DNA from: an uncultured Jannaschia sp.
GTDB lineage: Bacteria > Pseudomonadota > Alphaproteobacteria > Rhodobacterales > Rhodobacteraceae
Direction: 5' to 3'
Assembly: GCF_947494055.1 (NCBI RefSeq)
Contig: NZ_CANLTR010000004.1
Span: forward strand, 62,001-126,000
Length of the DNA: 64,000 bases
The notes under the pieces were generated by a model. The model was not told the DNA's origin and made no database searches. It saw only the letters and a list, made by a program, of their open reading frames with translations. Position numbers and translations under genes: made by a program. Position 1 is the first letter of the stretch. Every line of letters begins with the position of its first letter. This document shows, piece by piece, positions 56,943 to 64,000 of the stretch.

Positions 56943-57422
56943 ATGATGGAGGGGCTTGCGCAGGTGCAGCGGCGCTTCGCGGCCATTCCGGTCAAGGTCC
57001 GCATCGCGGTCCGCGACGAGATGGGGCGGCAGGCCGACAAGATCGTGGCTGCCATGCGAGCCGCCGCGCCGAAGGACAGCCTCGCGCTGGCGAACTCGAT
57101 CGGGTGGACGTGGGGCCGGCCGCCGGGCGGCGCGATGACGATCGGTCGGATCAGCAATGACGCGGGCGGGTCACGGATGACGATGACGTTCTACGCCGGC
57201 GGCACCGCGGAGACGGCGCGGCGGCAATCCCGATCGTCCGGCACGCGGAGCCGGGATGTCGGGCGCAGCGGTTTCTTCGACACCGACAACGCCCGCTTCC
57301 AGGAGTTCGGGACGGCGAAGATGCCGGCGAACCCGTTCTTCTACCCGGTCTGGCGGGCGATGCGGTCGAAGGCGCGCGCCGCGATCACCCGGGCTATGAA
57401 CAAAGCGATCAAGGCCGTTTGA
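56943..57422 (+). CDS. HK97 gp10-like tail/neck protein
   Basis: A 159-residue protein of the HK97-gp10_like family. It has RFAAIPVKVRIAVRDEMGRQ and MRAAAPKDSLALANSIGW, then the family-typical FQEFGTAKMPANPFFYPVWR near the C-terminus. It contributes to head-tail joining or tail termination. Its 3' end overlaps the opposing moron gene by 14 bases. Confidence 0.9.
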   Translation: MMEGLAQVQRRFAAIPVKVRIAVRDEMGRQADKIVAAMRAAAPKDSLALANSIGWTWGRPPGGAMTIGRISNDAGGSRMTMTFYAGGTAETARRQSRSSGTRSRDVGRSGFFDTDNARFQEFGTAKMPANPFFYPVWRAMRSKARAAITRAMNKAIKAV

Positions 57423-57708
57423 TGGTGCAGAACTCGTCGATCGCAGCGAAGCCGGCTTCGGCGGCTTCGTTGCTGTTCCCTAGAATTGTCCCAAGACCGT
57501 CCATCACTGCTGAATAGTCAGTCGGCTTACGCTCCTCGGATTCTGCAAACGCAGGTTCGAGCATCAGAAGGGCAATGGTCATCGACAGGTCAGCGCTCTG
57601 ACGGACCAGAGCCTCCGTCATCTCTCGGATAGCGTTGCATCGCGCTGTCGGCGTCGCCTCCGCGGCCGTGCCCGCAAGCACGATCGCGATCGTCAGGAAC
57701 CGAAACAT
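57409..57708 (-). CDS. Antisense-oriented small secreted protein (moron candidate)
   Basis: A 99-residue precursor with signal peptide MFRFLTIAIVLAGTAAEA. The mature ~80-residue helical protein has two Cys, in RCNAIREMTEALVRQSADLS and DEFCTIKRP near the end. It is the only minus-strand gene among the late genes and its GC content is visibly lower. GAGG lies seven to eight bases before ATG 57708; an ATG at 57720 is an alternative. A gene expressed from the lysogen is the usual meaning of such an insert. Function unknown. Confidence 0.75.
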   Translation of the reverse strand: MFRFLTIAIVLAGTAAEATPTARCNAIREMTEALVRQSADLSMTIALLMLEPAFAESEERKPTDYSAVMDGLGTILGNSNEAAEAGFAAIDEFCTIKRP

Positions 57709-57718
57709 GGAGAACCTC

Positions 57719-57898
57719 ATGAAGATCAGGATGACGAAGGACGATCGGCTGACACCTACCTCGTCCCACAGCATCTTCTACCTCAAGGGCGAGGAATACT
57801 CGCCCACGAAGGAGATCGCGACGCAGCTCATCGAGCGCGGCAGTGCCGTCGAGGTCGGCGCCGCCAAGACCTCCACCCCCGCCACCGACAAGGAGTGA
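57719..57898 (+). CDS. Small tail-region protein
   Basis: A 59-residue protein (MKIRMTKDDRLTPTSSHSIF, YLKGEEYSPTKEIATQLIER) with a Thr/Ala-rich end. The FYLKGEEYSPTKEIATQLIE pattern recurs in short proteins between gp10-like and tail tube genes of siphophages. GGAG six bases before ATG 57719 sets the start. Its start codon faces that of the minus-strand gene only 10 bases away. Confidence 0.75.
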   Translation: MKIRMTKDDRLTPTSSHSIFYLKGEEYSPTKEIATQLIERGSAVEVGAAKTSTPATDKE

Positions 57899-57902
57899 TC
57901 CG

Positions 57903-58346
57903 ATGGCAAGCCCCAAGACGACGAACCGTTTCCTCATCAAGCTCGGGAATGGTGCAAGCCCCGAGGTCTTCGCGTTCCCCTGCGGCGCCAATGCCCGTTC
58001 GGTCAGCCTGACCAATAACACGGGCGAGGACACCCTGCTCGATTGCGACGATCCCCTCGATTCGCCGGCCGTCATCCACCGGTTCCTGGAAAGCCAGGAC
58101 ACCACGATGTCGATGGAGGGTCGGGTCGCCAAGAACTCTTTCGCGGTCTGGCGGGAATGGGCCGACAGCGGCGAGGAGAAGAAGGTGCAGATCGAGCTCG
58201 ACGAGCCCGGCAATGCGGGCGGCGGCTACTGGACCGTGTCGTGCTTCCTGACCGGACTCGAGCTCGGCGCCCAGGGCAAGGCGTCGACCACGTTCTCGGC
58301 CAACATCGTCGGCAACGGCCGGCGCGTCTGGACAGACGCCGCCTGA
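57903..58346 (+). CDS. Major tail tube protein
   Basis: A 147-residue beta-sandwich protein: RFLIKLGNGASPEVFAFPCG, ARSVSLTNNTGEDTLLDCDD, RVAKNSFAVWREWADSGEEK and YWTVSCFLTGLELGAQGKAS. This is the pattern of the Phage_tail_2/TP901-1-type tail tube proteins also found in gene transfer agents. It polymerises into the tube around the tape measure. Confidence 0.9.
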   Translation: MASPKTTNRFLIKLGNGASPEVFAFPCGANARSVSLTNNTGEDTLLDCDDPLDSPAVIHRFLESQDTTMSMEGRVAKNSFAVWREWADSGEEKKVQIELDEPGNAGGGYWTVSCFLTGLELGAQGKASTTFSANIVGNGRRVWTDAA

Positions 58347-58888
58347 TGGCCGACCTCGAGCGCGATTGGGCCGGGCGGGAGCGCGTTTTCCGCCTGACCT
58401 TCGGCGACGTCCTCGACCTCGAGGAGGCGTGCGACAGCACGCTCGGCTCGATCTTCGATCGGTTGAGCCAGGGCGGGTTCGGGGCGAAGGACATCGTGCA
58501 CACGATCCGGCTCGCGCTGATCGGTGGTGGCATGGACCAGCTCGACGCGAAGCGCCTGGTGATCGAGCGGTTCGAGCTCGGTGGCGCGCTCGCCATGGCC
58601 TCGCTTGCTGTCGACGTGCTGATCTCGATCATGGACGGCGTCGAGGTGACGGAGACCCCGCCCGAGGGCGTGACGAAGGCCCGGTTCCGGTTCTCCGAGG
58701 TCTCGCAAGTATGCCGCGAGTTCAGCATGTCGCCGCAGGATCTGCGCGCGCTGCGCTACGCCGACTTCTGCAACCTCGTGCGCGGGTTCAACGCGGGGGC
58801 GAAGGGCGACAAGGTCGAGCCGCCGTCGGAGGAAGAGTTCGAGGCGATGCTGGCGCGCGACGCGGCACGGGGCGTCGGCGATGAGTGA
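58346..58888 (+). CDS. GTA gp10-like tail assembly protein with C-terminal extension
   Basis: A 180-residue protein. The first ~100 residues are GTA gp10-like (VFRLTFGDVLDLEEACDSTL, FGAKDIVHTIRLALIGGGMD). The rest (FSEVSQVCREFSMSPQDLRA, FCNLVRGFNAGAKGD) resembles the second chaperone part that many siphophages make by -1 frameshift. Here the whole is one open frame. It lies between the tube and tape measure genes, the fixed place of tail chaperones. Confidence 0.82.
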   Translation: MADLERDWAGRERVFRLTFGDVLDLEEACDSTLGSIFDRLSQGGFGAKDIVHTIRLALIGGGMDQLDAKRLVIERFELGGALAMASLAVDVLISIMDGVEVTETPPEGVTKARFRFSEVSQVCREFSMSPQDLRALRYADFCNLVRGFNAGAKGDKVEPPSEEEFEAMLARDAARGVGDE

Positions 58889-61598
58889 TGTCGACCGCGG
58901 CCTCGTCCTGCGCCTCTCGGCCGACATCAAGAAGCTCGAGACGGCGATGAAGAAGGCGCAGGCCATCACCGCCAGCGCGTCGAAGGACATGGAGCGGCGC
59001 ACGGCGGCCACGCATCAGAAGATGGCGCGGACGGCCGAGGAATCCGGGCAGGCGATCGGCCAGGAGATGGACCGGCTGCGCGCGAAATACGATCCGGTCT
59101 TCGCGGCCTCGAAGCGCTATGAGGCCGCGCTCGAGGATCTGAACCGGGCGCAGAAGATCGGCGCGATCGACGCGGCGACGCATGCGCAGGCGCTCGACCG
59201 GCTGAACGCGGAATACGCGGAGGCGGCGGGCCCGATCCGCGCGACGGGCGCGGCCCTGCAGCAGACCAGCGGGGCCATGGTGCAGGCCAATACCGCGAGC
59301 CAGGCGGCCGGCGGCGGCATGCTGCGCTTCTTCAACGTGTCGAGTGCCGGGCGCTTCGTGCTTCAGAACACCGCGTCGCAGCTCGGCGACATCGCCGTTC
59401 AGCTGGAGGGCGGGACGGACAAGTCGCGCGTCGCCGCACAGCAGCTTCCGCAGCTCCTCGGAGGCTTCGGTGCCCTCGGTGGCGTCCTGGGCCTTGTGGC
59501 GCCGCTCCTCGGCACCGTGGCGGCCGTGGGAATTCCGCTCGGCGCTATGTTCCTGGCCGTGGGTGGCGACAGCGCGGAGGCGGCCGAAGAAGTTCAGACC
59601 TTCGCGGAGAAGCTGAACGCGGCGGAGGCGGCGCTCGGCCGGGCGGAGGCCGCTATGGAGTTGGCGAGCGCCGGAGGTCTCGAGGACCTTCAGGCGCGCT
59701 ACGGCGAGGTGACGCGCTCCGTCGTCGAGCTGGCCGATGCGCTGGCTGACATCGAGAAGCGCGCGGCCACGTTCGAAATCGGCCAGGTCCTGGGCGATGC
59801 GACGATCTCGAACTTCGCGAAGACGTTCGCGGATGCCCTGGGCGGGGTCGCCGCCGTCGCCATTGAGGCGGACACGGAACAGCTCGACGCAGCCGTCGAG
59901 CAAGTGCGTGAGCTTGCGACCGAGATCACGAACCTGCGCGCGCTCAACCAACCCGTCCCCCCTGCACTGACGGAAAACTTCGAGCGGGCTCGCGAGGAGC
60001 TGGCGGTGCTGCGTGGCGAGTTTGAAGCTGCCGGGACCATGGCCGACGAGCTCGCGCCCAACGTCGAGACGATCGAGCGCGTCAGAGACCTTGCCCGGGC
60101 CTACGACGAGGCGCTTGCCGAAGGGCGGTTTCGTGATGTCGCGGATGCGCTCGCGAGCATGCGCGACCTAATTGCCCAGACCGGTGTCGAGGTCGAGCAA
60201 GGCCTTCTCGACAAGATGGTGCAGGCGGAGGATGCCGCCCGCCAGACCGCCGCCCGCCTGTCCGATGCGGAGACGAACGCGTCCGGTGTTGCCGACGCGG
60301 CAAGCGGTGTCCCGGGTCTCGTGAATGACGCCGCCAACGCGGCCGATCGGCTGGCCTCGAACCTCGGCGCCGCGATGGCCGCGCTACGCGGCGTGATGGC
60401 GGGTATGCAATCCGCGAACCGCGTGGCGGCGAACCGGATCGCCGCGGAGCGGGCCACGGTTGGCAAGCCGGTCGAGCGCGCCGGCGCACTGGCGCGGGTC
60501 GACGCGAACGAAGATAGTGGGGCTGCGGCCTACGCGGCCATCCGTGGGGGCAAGCCGAATGCGGTCCGCGAGGTTGCCGACTTCGTCGACGGTGCGGCTC
60601 AGGGCGCGCGGGACATCGCTGCCGCACAAGCGGAACTCGACGCAGCCGAAAAGGCCTTCCGCGATGCGGCCAAGCCCGCCGGGGGAAGTGGTAGCTCAGG
60701 CGGTTCTGGCGGGTCCGCAAAGGACGAGCCATCGATCTTCGAGGCGGCGGATCAGGAGATTGCGGCAATCCGCGATCGGATCGCCACGCTCGACATGAGC
60801 GCCGCGGCTTCGGCGCGCTACGAGACGCAGCAACGCCTGCTCAATGCCGCACGCGAGGCCGGCATCTCGCTCGACGCCCGCGATGCGCAGACCGGGCAGA
60901 CCGTCCGGGAGACGATTGAGGCCAAGGCGGATGCCGTCGGCCGGCTGACGGAAGAATTCGAGCGCGGCCAGCTCGGACTCGATTCCTACCGCCGCGGTCT
61001 CGACACGATTGCCGAGGGGATCGGCCAGGTTATCGTCGATGGACAGAGCATGGGCGAAGTCTTCGGCAACGTCCTGAAGCAAATGGCAGCGGACCTCGCG
61101 AACAGCGGCATACGTCGCGGCTTGGAAGCCCTCGTACCGTCGAGCGGCGGAGGCTTTCTGAGCAGCCTGCTCGGGGCCGTCATGGGCGGAGCGGGCGGCG
61201 GCGGTGCGGCAGCGGCCGCCAATGCCGCGTCGGGGTCTGGCGGGCTCTACGCCGACGGCGCTGCGTTCCGGTCCGGCCGGGTCGTGCCCTTCGCCAAGGG
61301 CGGCGCCTTCACCAACTCGGTCGTCTCGCGTCCGACGGTCGCGCCGCAAGCGCTTTTCGGCGAGGCCGGTCCGGAAGCGATCATGCCGCTCACGCGCGGG
61401 CCGGGCGGCAAGCTCGGGGTGCACGCCTCGGGCGGGGGCAAGGTCGCCGTCGATGTCCGCCTCGGCATCCCGGAGGGCGTCACGGTCGAAACCGTCCGCC
61501 GCGAGGTCGGCAACGCGATCGTCACGGTCGGGCCGGGCATGGTGATGAAGACGCTCCGCGGCACCGGCAACCGCGGCGCGAGCCGCAAGGTCGTCTGA
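58881..61598 (+). CDS. Tail tape measure protein
   Basis: A 905-residue tape measure. It has an N-terminal coiled coil (SADIKKLETAMKKAQAITAS, ASKRYEAALEDLNRAQKIGA), a hydrophobic region around residues 190-230 (GFGALGGVLGLVAPLLGTVA) and long Ala-rich helices. The C-terminal part has gly-rich GAVMGGAGGGGAAAAANAAS and the characteristic FGEAGPEAIMPLTRGPGGKL. Its length sets tail length, predicting roughly 130 nm by the usual residue-to-helix relation. It overlaps the preceding gene by eight bases. Confidence 0.93.
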   Translation: MSDVDRGLVLRLSADIKKLETAMKKAQAITASASKDMERRTAATHQKMARTAEESGQAIGQEMDRLRAKYDPVFAASKRYEAALEDLNRAQKIGAIDAATHAQALDRLNAEYAEAAGPIRATGAALQQTSGAMVQANTASQAAGGGMLRFFNVSSAGRFVLQNTASQLGDIAVQLEGGTDKSRVAAQQLPQLLGGFGALGGVLGLVAPLLGTVAAVGIPLGAMFLAVGGDSAEAAEEVQTFAEKLNAAEAALGRAEAAMELASAGGLEDLQARYGEVTRSVVELADALADIEKRAATFEIGQVLGDATISNFAKTFADALGGVAAVAIEADTEQLDAAVEQVRELATEITNLRALNQPVPPALTENFERAREELAVLRGEFEAAGTMADELAPNVETIERVRDLARAYDEALAEGRFRDVADALASMRDLIAQTGVEVEQGLLDKMVQAEDAARQTAARLSDAETNASGVADAASGVPGLVNDAANAADRLASNLGAAMAALRGVMAGMQSANRVAANRIAAERATVGKPVERAGALARVDANEDSGAAAYAAIRGGKPNAVREVADFVDGAAQGARDIAAAQAELDAAEKAFRDAAKPAGGSGSSGGSGGSAKDEPSIFEAADQEIAAIRDRIATLDMSAAASARYETQQRLLNAAREAGISLDARDAQTGQTVRETIEAKADAVGRLTEEFERGQLGLDSYRRGLDTIAEGIGQVIVDGQSMGEVFGNVLKQMAADLANSGIRRGLEALVPSSGGGFLSSLLGAVMGGAGGGGAAAAANAASGSGGLYADGAAFRSGRVVPFAKGGAFTNSVVSRPTVAPQALFGEAGPEAIMPLTRGPGGKLGVHASGGGKVAVDVRLGIPEGVTVETVRREVGNAIVTVGPGMVMKTLRGTGNRGASRKVV

Positions 61599-62212
61599 TG
61601 CCCGAGACACTGACGACCGGTATCCGATGGTCCGAGGCCGCGTTCCGCCCGATCTGGCGGCAGGAACACTTCCGCTCGAACGCCATCGTCCAGGCGCGGG
61701 ACCTCGGCCCCATGCTCTGGCGCGCAAGCTATCGCACCTTTCCCGATCGCCTTCACGTCGCGGAGGACTTCGAGGCGACGATGCAGGCGTTGCGCGGGTC
61801 CCTCGGCACGTTCTACGGCCACACCGCGCGCCGTTGCCGGCCCCTGCACTTCAGCGGCGGCGGCCTGCCCGGTCTCGTGGTGCATTCGATCCGCTCGGAT
61901 CGCCGCGCGCTCCGCATCAACAACCTGCCGGCGGGGCTGGACCTGGCACGGGGGGACTTCCTCTCGATCACGAACGACCAGGGCGGACGCGAGCTGCTGC
62001 GCTTGACGACGGCCGGCAGCGTGAGCTCCACCGGTCTGTCCTCGTGGGTCGACGTGGTCCCGAATATCCGCGTCTCGGTCAAAGTGGGACAGGAAGTCCG
62101 GATGGTGAACCCGGTCGCCGAGCTGCGCCTCGACCCGGATACGCTCGATCTCGTCGAGAAGGCCCCCGGCGCCTGGTGCGTGGTCTTCTCGGCGACGCAG
62201 GTGGTCCGATGA
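61598..62212 (+). CDS. Distal tail protein
   Basis: A 204-residue beta-rich protein (RWSEAAFRPIWRQEHFRSNA, YRTFPDRLHVAEDFEATMQA, LRINNLPAGLDLARGDFLSI, VSVKVGQEVRMVNPVAELRL). It follows the tape measure, the place of distal tail (Dit-like) proteins, which join the tube to the tip. Start and stop overlap the neighbours. Naming is by position and fold impression. Confidence 0.75.
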   Translation: MPETLTTGIRWSEAAFRPIWRQEHFRSNAIVQARDLGPMLWRASYRTFPDRLHVAEDFEATMQALRGSLGTFYGHTARRCRPLHFSGGGLPGLVVHSIRSDRRALRINNLPAGLDLARGDFLSITNDQGGRELLRLTTAGSVSSTGLSSWVDVVPNIRVSVKVGQEVRMVNPVAELRLDPDTLDLVEKAPGAWCVVFSATQVVR

Positions 62213-62835
62213 GGGAATTGAGCGCTGCCACGCAACGGCGGCTCGAAGCCGGCGAACTCGTCGCGCGCGACTTCGTCTGGATCGGCGCACGTCGACGCAC
62301 GACGGGGGCGCGCGCCGAGCGCGGCTGGTGGAACGACGTCGGCACGATCGACGCGCAGATCATTGACGAGACGAACACGGTCCGGACCCGGACCTTCGTC
62401 GGGCAGGGCGACCTCGGTCAGATCGGGGCCGTGCCGCTCGTCTCCGGGTTCGTGGCGCAGGAGGTGACGGTTCGCCTGAGCATGGTGTCGGTCGCCGTCG
62501 AGGAGGCCGTACGCGAGTGGGATGTGCGCCGGGCGCCGATCCTGATCTGCCGTGGTTTCCTCGATCCGAACAGTCACCTGATGCCCGAGCCCGCGGTGCG
62601 GCGGTTCTTCGGCTTCGTCGACAACGCCGAGATCGACACGCCCGCCGAAGGACAGGACGGCGCCGTCAGCCTGCACTGCGCCAGCCTGAGCCAGGAGCTC
62701 CTGCGGTCGAGCACAGCCAAGCGGTCCGACGCGGATCAGCGTCGGCGGGCTTCGGGCGATCGTTTCTATCAGCACACCGCCGTCGTCGGCGACTGGGAAG
62801 TCGAGTGGGGTTCGGAGGACAATTTCACAGCATGA
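62209..62835 (+). CDS. Tail tip/baseplate protein (DUF2163-like)
   Basis: A 208-residue protein: ATQRRLEAGELVARDFVWIG, then VPLVSGFVAQEVTVRLSMVS, ILICRGFLDPNSHLMPEPAV, FFGFVDNAEIDTPAEGQDGA. The layout (VxRxxxxxDxxxW near the N-terminus, then a paired beta domain) resembles the hub proteins between distal tail and tip genes in GTA-like siphophages. Function inferred from order. Confidence 0.7.
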   Translation: MRELSAATQRRLEAGELVARDFVWIGARRRTTGARAERGWWNDVGTIDAQIIDETNTVRTRTFVGQGDLGQIGAVPLVSGFVAQEVTVRLSMVSVAVEEAVREWDVRRAPILICRGFLDPNSHLMPEPAVRRFFGFVDNAEIDTPAEGQDGAVSLHCASLSQELLRSSTAKRSDADQRRRASGDRFYQHTAVVGDWEVEWGSEDNFTA

Positions 62836-63251
62836 TCCGTGAGGCGACGATAGCAGACTGGCCCGAGGTGGACCGGATGGCGCGTGCGTTCCAGGCAGCG
62901 GGCGGAGCGTGGGTGGATTACAGCCCCGACGTGTTCCGCGCGACGTTCCACGGCATCCTGTCGTCGGACCAGGGTCTCGCCATCATGCCGGAGGGCGGCG
63001 GGGGCATCCTGCTCGCGATGGTCGCGCCGTCCCCGTTCGGCCGCCAGCTCGCGGCGCAGGAGATCATGTTCTGGGTCGACCCTGACGTGCGCAGCTTCGG
63101 CTTGTGGTCGCGCATGATGGCCGCTTACGAAGCCTGGGCGCACGGCAAAGGCGCATGGCCGATCGGCATGACGGTTCTGGACGAGCGCACGGGCACGCTC
63201 GCCCGGCGGCGCGGGTATGAGCCCGCCGAGATGGTCTACCGGCTCGTCTGA
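62832..63251 (+). CDS. GNAT-type acetyltransferase in the tail module
   Basis: A 139-residue GNAT-fold protein: MIREATIADWPEVDRMARAF, IMFWVDPDVRSFGLWSRMMA (acetyl-CoA motif region), EAWAHGKGAWPIGMTVLDER, LARRRGYEPAEMVYRLV. The central glycine loop is weak, so activity is uncertain. Similar small GNAT genes occupy this spot, before the tip attachment gene, in several proteobacterial siphophages. It could modify a virion or host protein. Confidence 0.8.
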   Translation: MIREATIADWPEVDRMARAFQAAGGAWVDYSPDVFRATFHGILSSDQGLAIMPEGGGGILLAMVAPSPFGRQLAAQEIMFWVDPDVRSFGLWSRMMAAYEAWAHGKGAWPIGMTVLDERTGTLARRRGYEPAEMVYRLV

Positions 63252-64000
63252 TGGCCTTCTTTAGCGCGATCGCCGCCGCCGCCGGTGCGGTCTTCACGGC
63301 TGCGACCACGACGGCCATCGGGAAGATCCTGACGGGGGTCGCGATCAATGCGCTGGCCTCCGCGCTGTTCGCGCCGTCGGCGCCTGGCCGGGTCAGCAAT
63401 CCGATCCTCGACAAGGGCCAGCTCGGGATTGTCGCCCGGTCCTTTATCGTCGGGACGTATGCGACCAAGGGCTCGATCGTCTACCGCAACAGCTATGGCA
63501 CCGGCTCCGACGATCCGACCGAGAAGTTCGTCGTCGTCTATGCGCTTTCCGACCTGCCGGTGCGTGGCCTCTCGCGCATGTGGATCAACGGGCAGGAGTG
63601 CTCGCTTCAGAATGGCACGCCCGGCCCGCGCGGGTGGGTGATTCCGGAGTTCAACTACGACGACAAGGCCAAGGCTTACTACAACTTCTACGACGGTACG
63701 CAGACCGTTGCGAATCCGGAACTGGTCAACAACGTCAGCAGCGACGAGCGGCCTTGGACAAGCGCGCATGTCGGCCGGGGCATCGCCTACGCGATCCTGA
63801 CCCTCGACCACGATCCCCGTGTCTGGACGACGGGACGTCCGGACGTCCTCTTCGAGGTCCAGGGCTACCGCTTCCGCGATCCGTCCACGGGTGCGATGGG
63901 GACCGGGGACCAGACGCCGGCTGCACAGATGCACGGCATCCTGTCGGGCATCGAATATGCCGGGGAATGGTTCTACGGGCCGCAGAAGCCCGCCGTCCTC
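63251..64000 (+). CDS. Tail tip attachment (J-like) protein, N-terminal part
   Basis: The frame is open from ATG 63251 to the window end (250 codons). It has a hydrophobic N-terminus (FFSAIAAAAGAVFTAATTTA, IGKILTGVAINALASALFAP). It continues KGQLGIVARSFIVGTYATKG, DLPVRGLSRMWINGQECSLQ and GRGIAYAILTLDHDPRVW. The latter blocks resemble the start of lambda J-type central tail proteins, which recognise the host receptor. The ATG overlaps the preceding stop by one base. Confidence 0.85.
   Translation, partial: MAFFSAIAAAAGAVFTAATTTAIGKILTGVAINALASALFAPSAPGRVSNPILDKGQLGIVARSFIVGTYATKGSIVYRNSYGTGSDDPTEKFVVVYALSDLPVRGLSRMWINGQECSLQNGTPGPRGWVIPEFNYDDKAKAYYNFYDGTQTVANPELVNNVSSDERPWTSAHVGRGIAYAILTLDHDPRVWTTGRPDVLFEVQGYRFRDPSTGAMGTGDQTPAAQMHGILSGIEYAGEWFYGPQKPAVL

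Larger units (their letters stand above)
35073..64000. mobile_element. Lambdoid HK97-type siphophage prophage, right end beyond window
   Basis: From the tRNA-Ser att site to the window edge every gene is phage-like or unknown. Integrase lies at the border, then a leftward early operon, a repressor with operator palindromes, and a rightward early/replication block. Late genes follow in the HK97 order TerS-TerL-portal-protease-capsid-connectors-tail. No structural gene seen is interrupted, so the element may be functional. The tail tip gene is cut at 64000, and lysis genes and the other att site are not visible. Confidence 0.95.

Overview
The window is high-GC DNA with the gene content of an alphaproteobacterium of the order Rhodobacterales (Rhodobacter/Roseobacter relatives). 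Pointers are the cobH-cobL-cobI-cbiG/cobJ-cobM block, DUF1244, DUF3750, YrhK and entericidin genes, the translation of the housekeeping genes, and a CtrA-type regulator and a VPLPA-CTERM protein on the prophage. Genus cannot be fixed from this segment.

Positions 1 to about 35,070 are chromosomal. The left edge is the end of lepA, followed by a low-GC ATPase-fold gene broken by one stop and one frameshift (434-1467). Next come stress, envelope and metabolic genes: entericidin lipoprotein, a PNPOx-like protein, cytochrome b561, M3 oligopeptidase, an inositol-monophosphatase-family enzyme, an SH3 protein, a hydroxyacid dehydrogenase, a divergent sulfotransferase/glycosyltransferase pair, HIT and DUF3750. 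A cobalamin operon (12169-18659) runs with overlapping stops and starts. It is preceded by a leader whose last hairpin encloses the first ribosome binding site. After it come a D-Ala-D-Ala dipeptidase, a D-amino-acid transaminase, a duplicated pair of small exported proteins, pyruvate kinase, and rpmI-rplT separated from pheS by three unrelated genes. An SHMT-like PLP enzyme, ribokinase, and a tightly overlapped four-gene unit (acyl-CoA-dehydrogenase-like, PIG-L deacetylase, methyltransferase, GT2; 31880-35127) end the chromosomal part.

From 35,073 to the end of the window lies most of a lambdoid, HK97-type siphophage prophage integrated in a tRNA-Ser(GCU) gene. The 3' part of that tRNA remains at 35073-35132, next to the integrase. 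Leftward genes (35143-42081) hold int, a small HTH protein, HNH, a VPLPA-CTERM surface protein, DUF2303 and many small unknowns. The switch region (42157-42766) has a short HTH repressor and three perfect GTGCC-N4-GGCAC palindromes. One of them sits between the -35 and -10 of the leftward promoter. Rightward early genes follow: Cro-position protein, CII-like HTH, a CtrA-like regulator with a degenerate receiver, an HD hydrolase and a DNA methyltransferase. A replication origin candidate (47595-47745) has helically phased GGACA repeats and a perfect DnaA box. A NusG-like protein at the entry to the late region suggests antitermination control.

The late genes run in canonical order: HNH, TerS, TerL, portal, ClpP-type protease, HK97 capsid, an Ala/Glu-repeat protein, connectors, tail completion, tail tube, GTA gp10-like chaperone, tape measure, two distal tail proteins, a GNAT enzyme and a tail-tip protein cut by the window edge. 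One small secreted protein is encoded on the opposite strand inside the tail genes and is a likely moron. The structural genes present look intact. The distal end of the prophage and any lysis genes lie outside the window.
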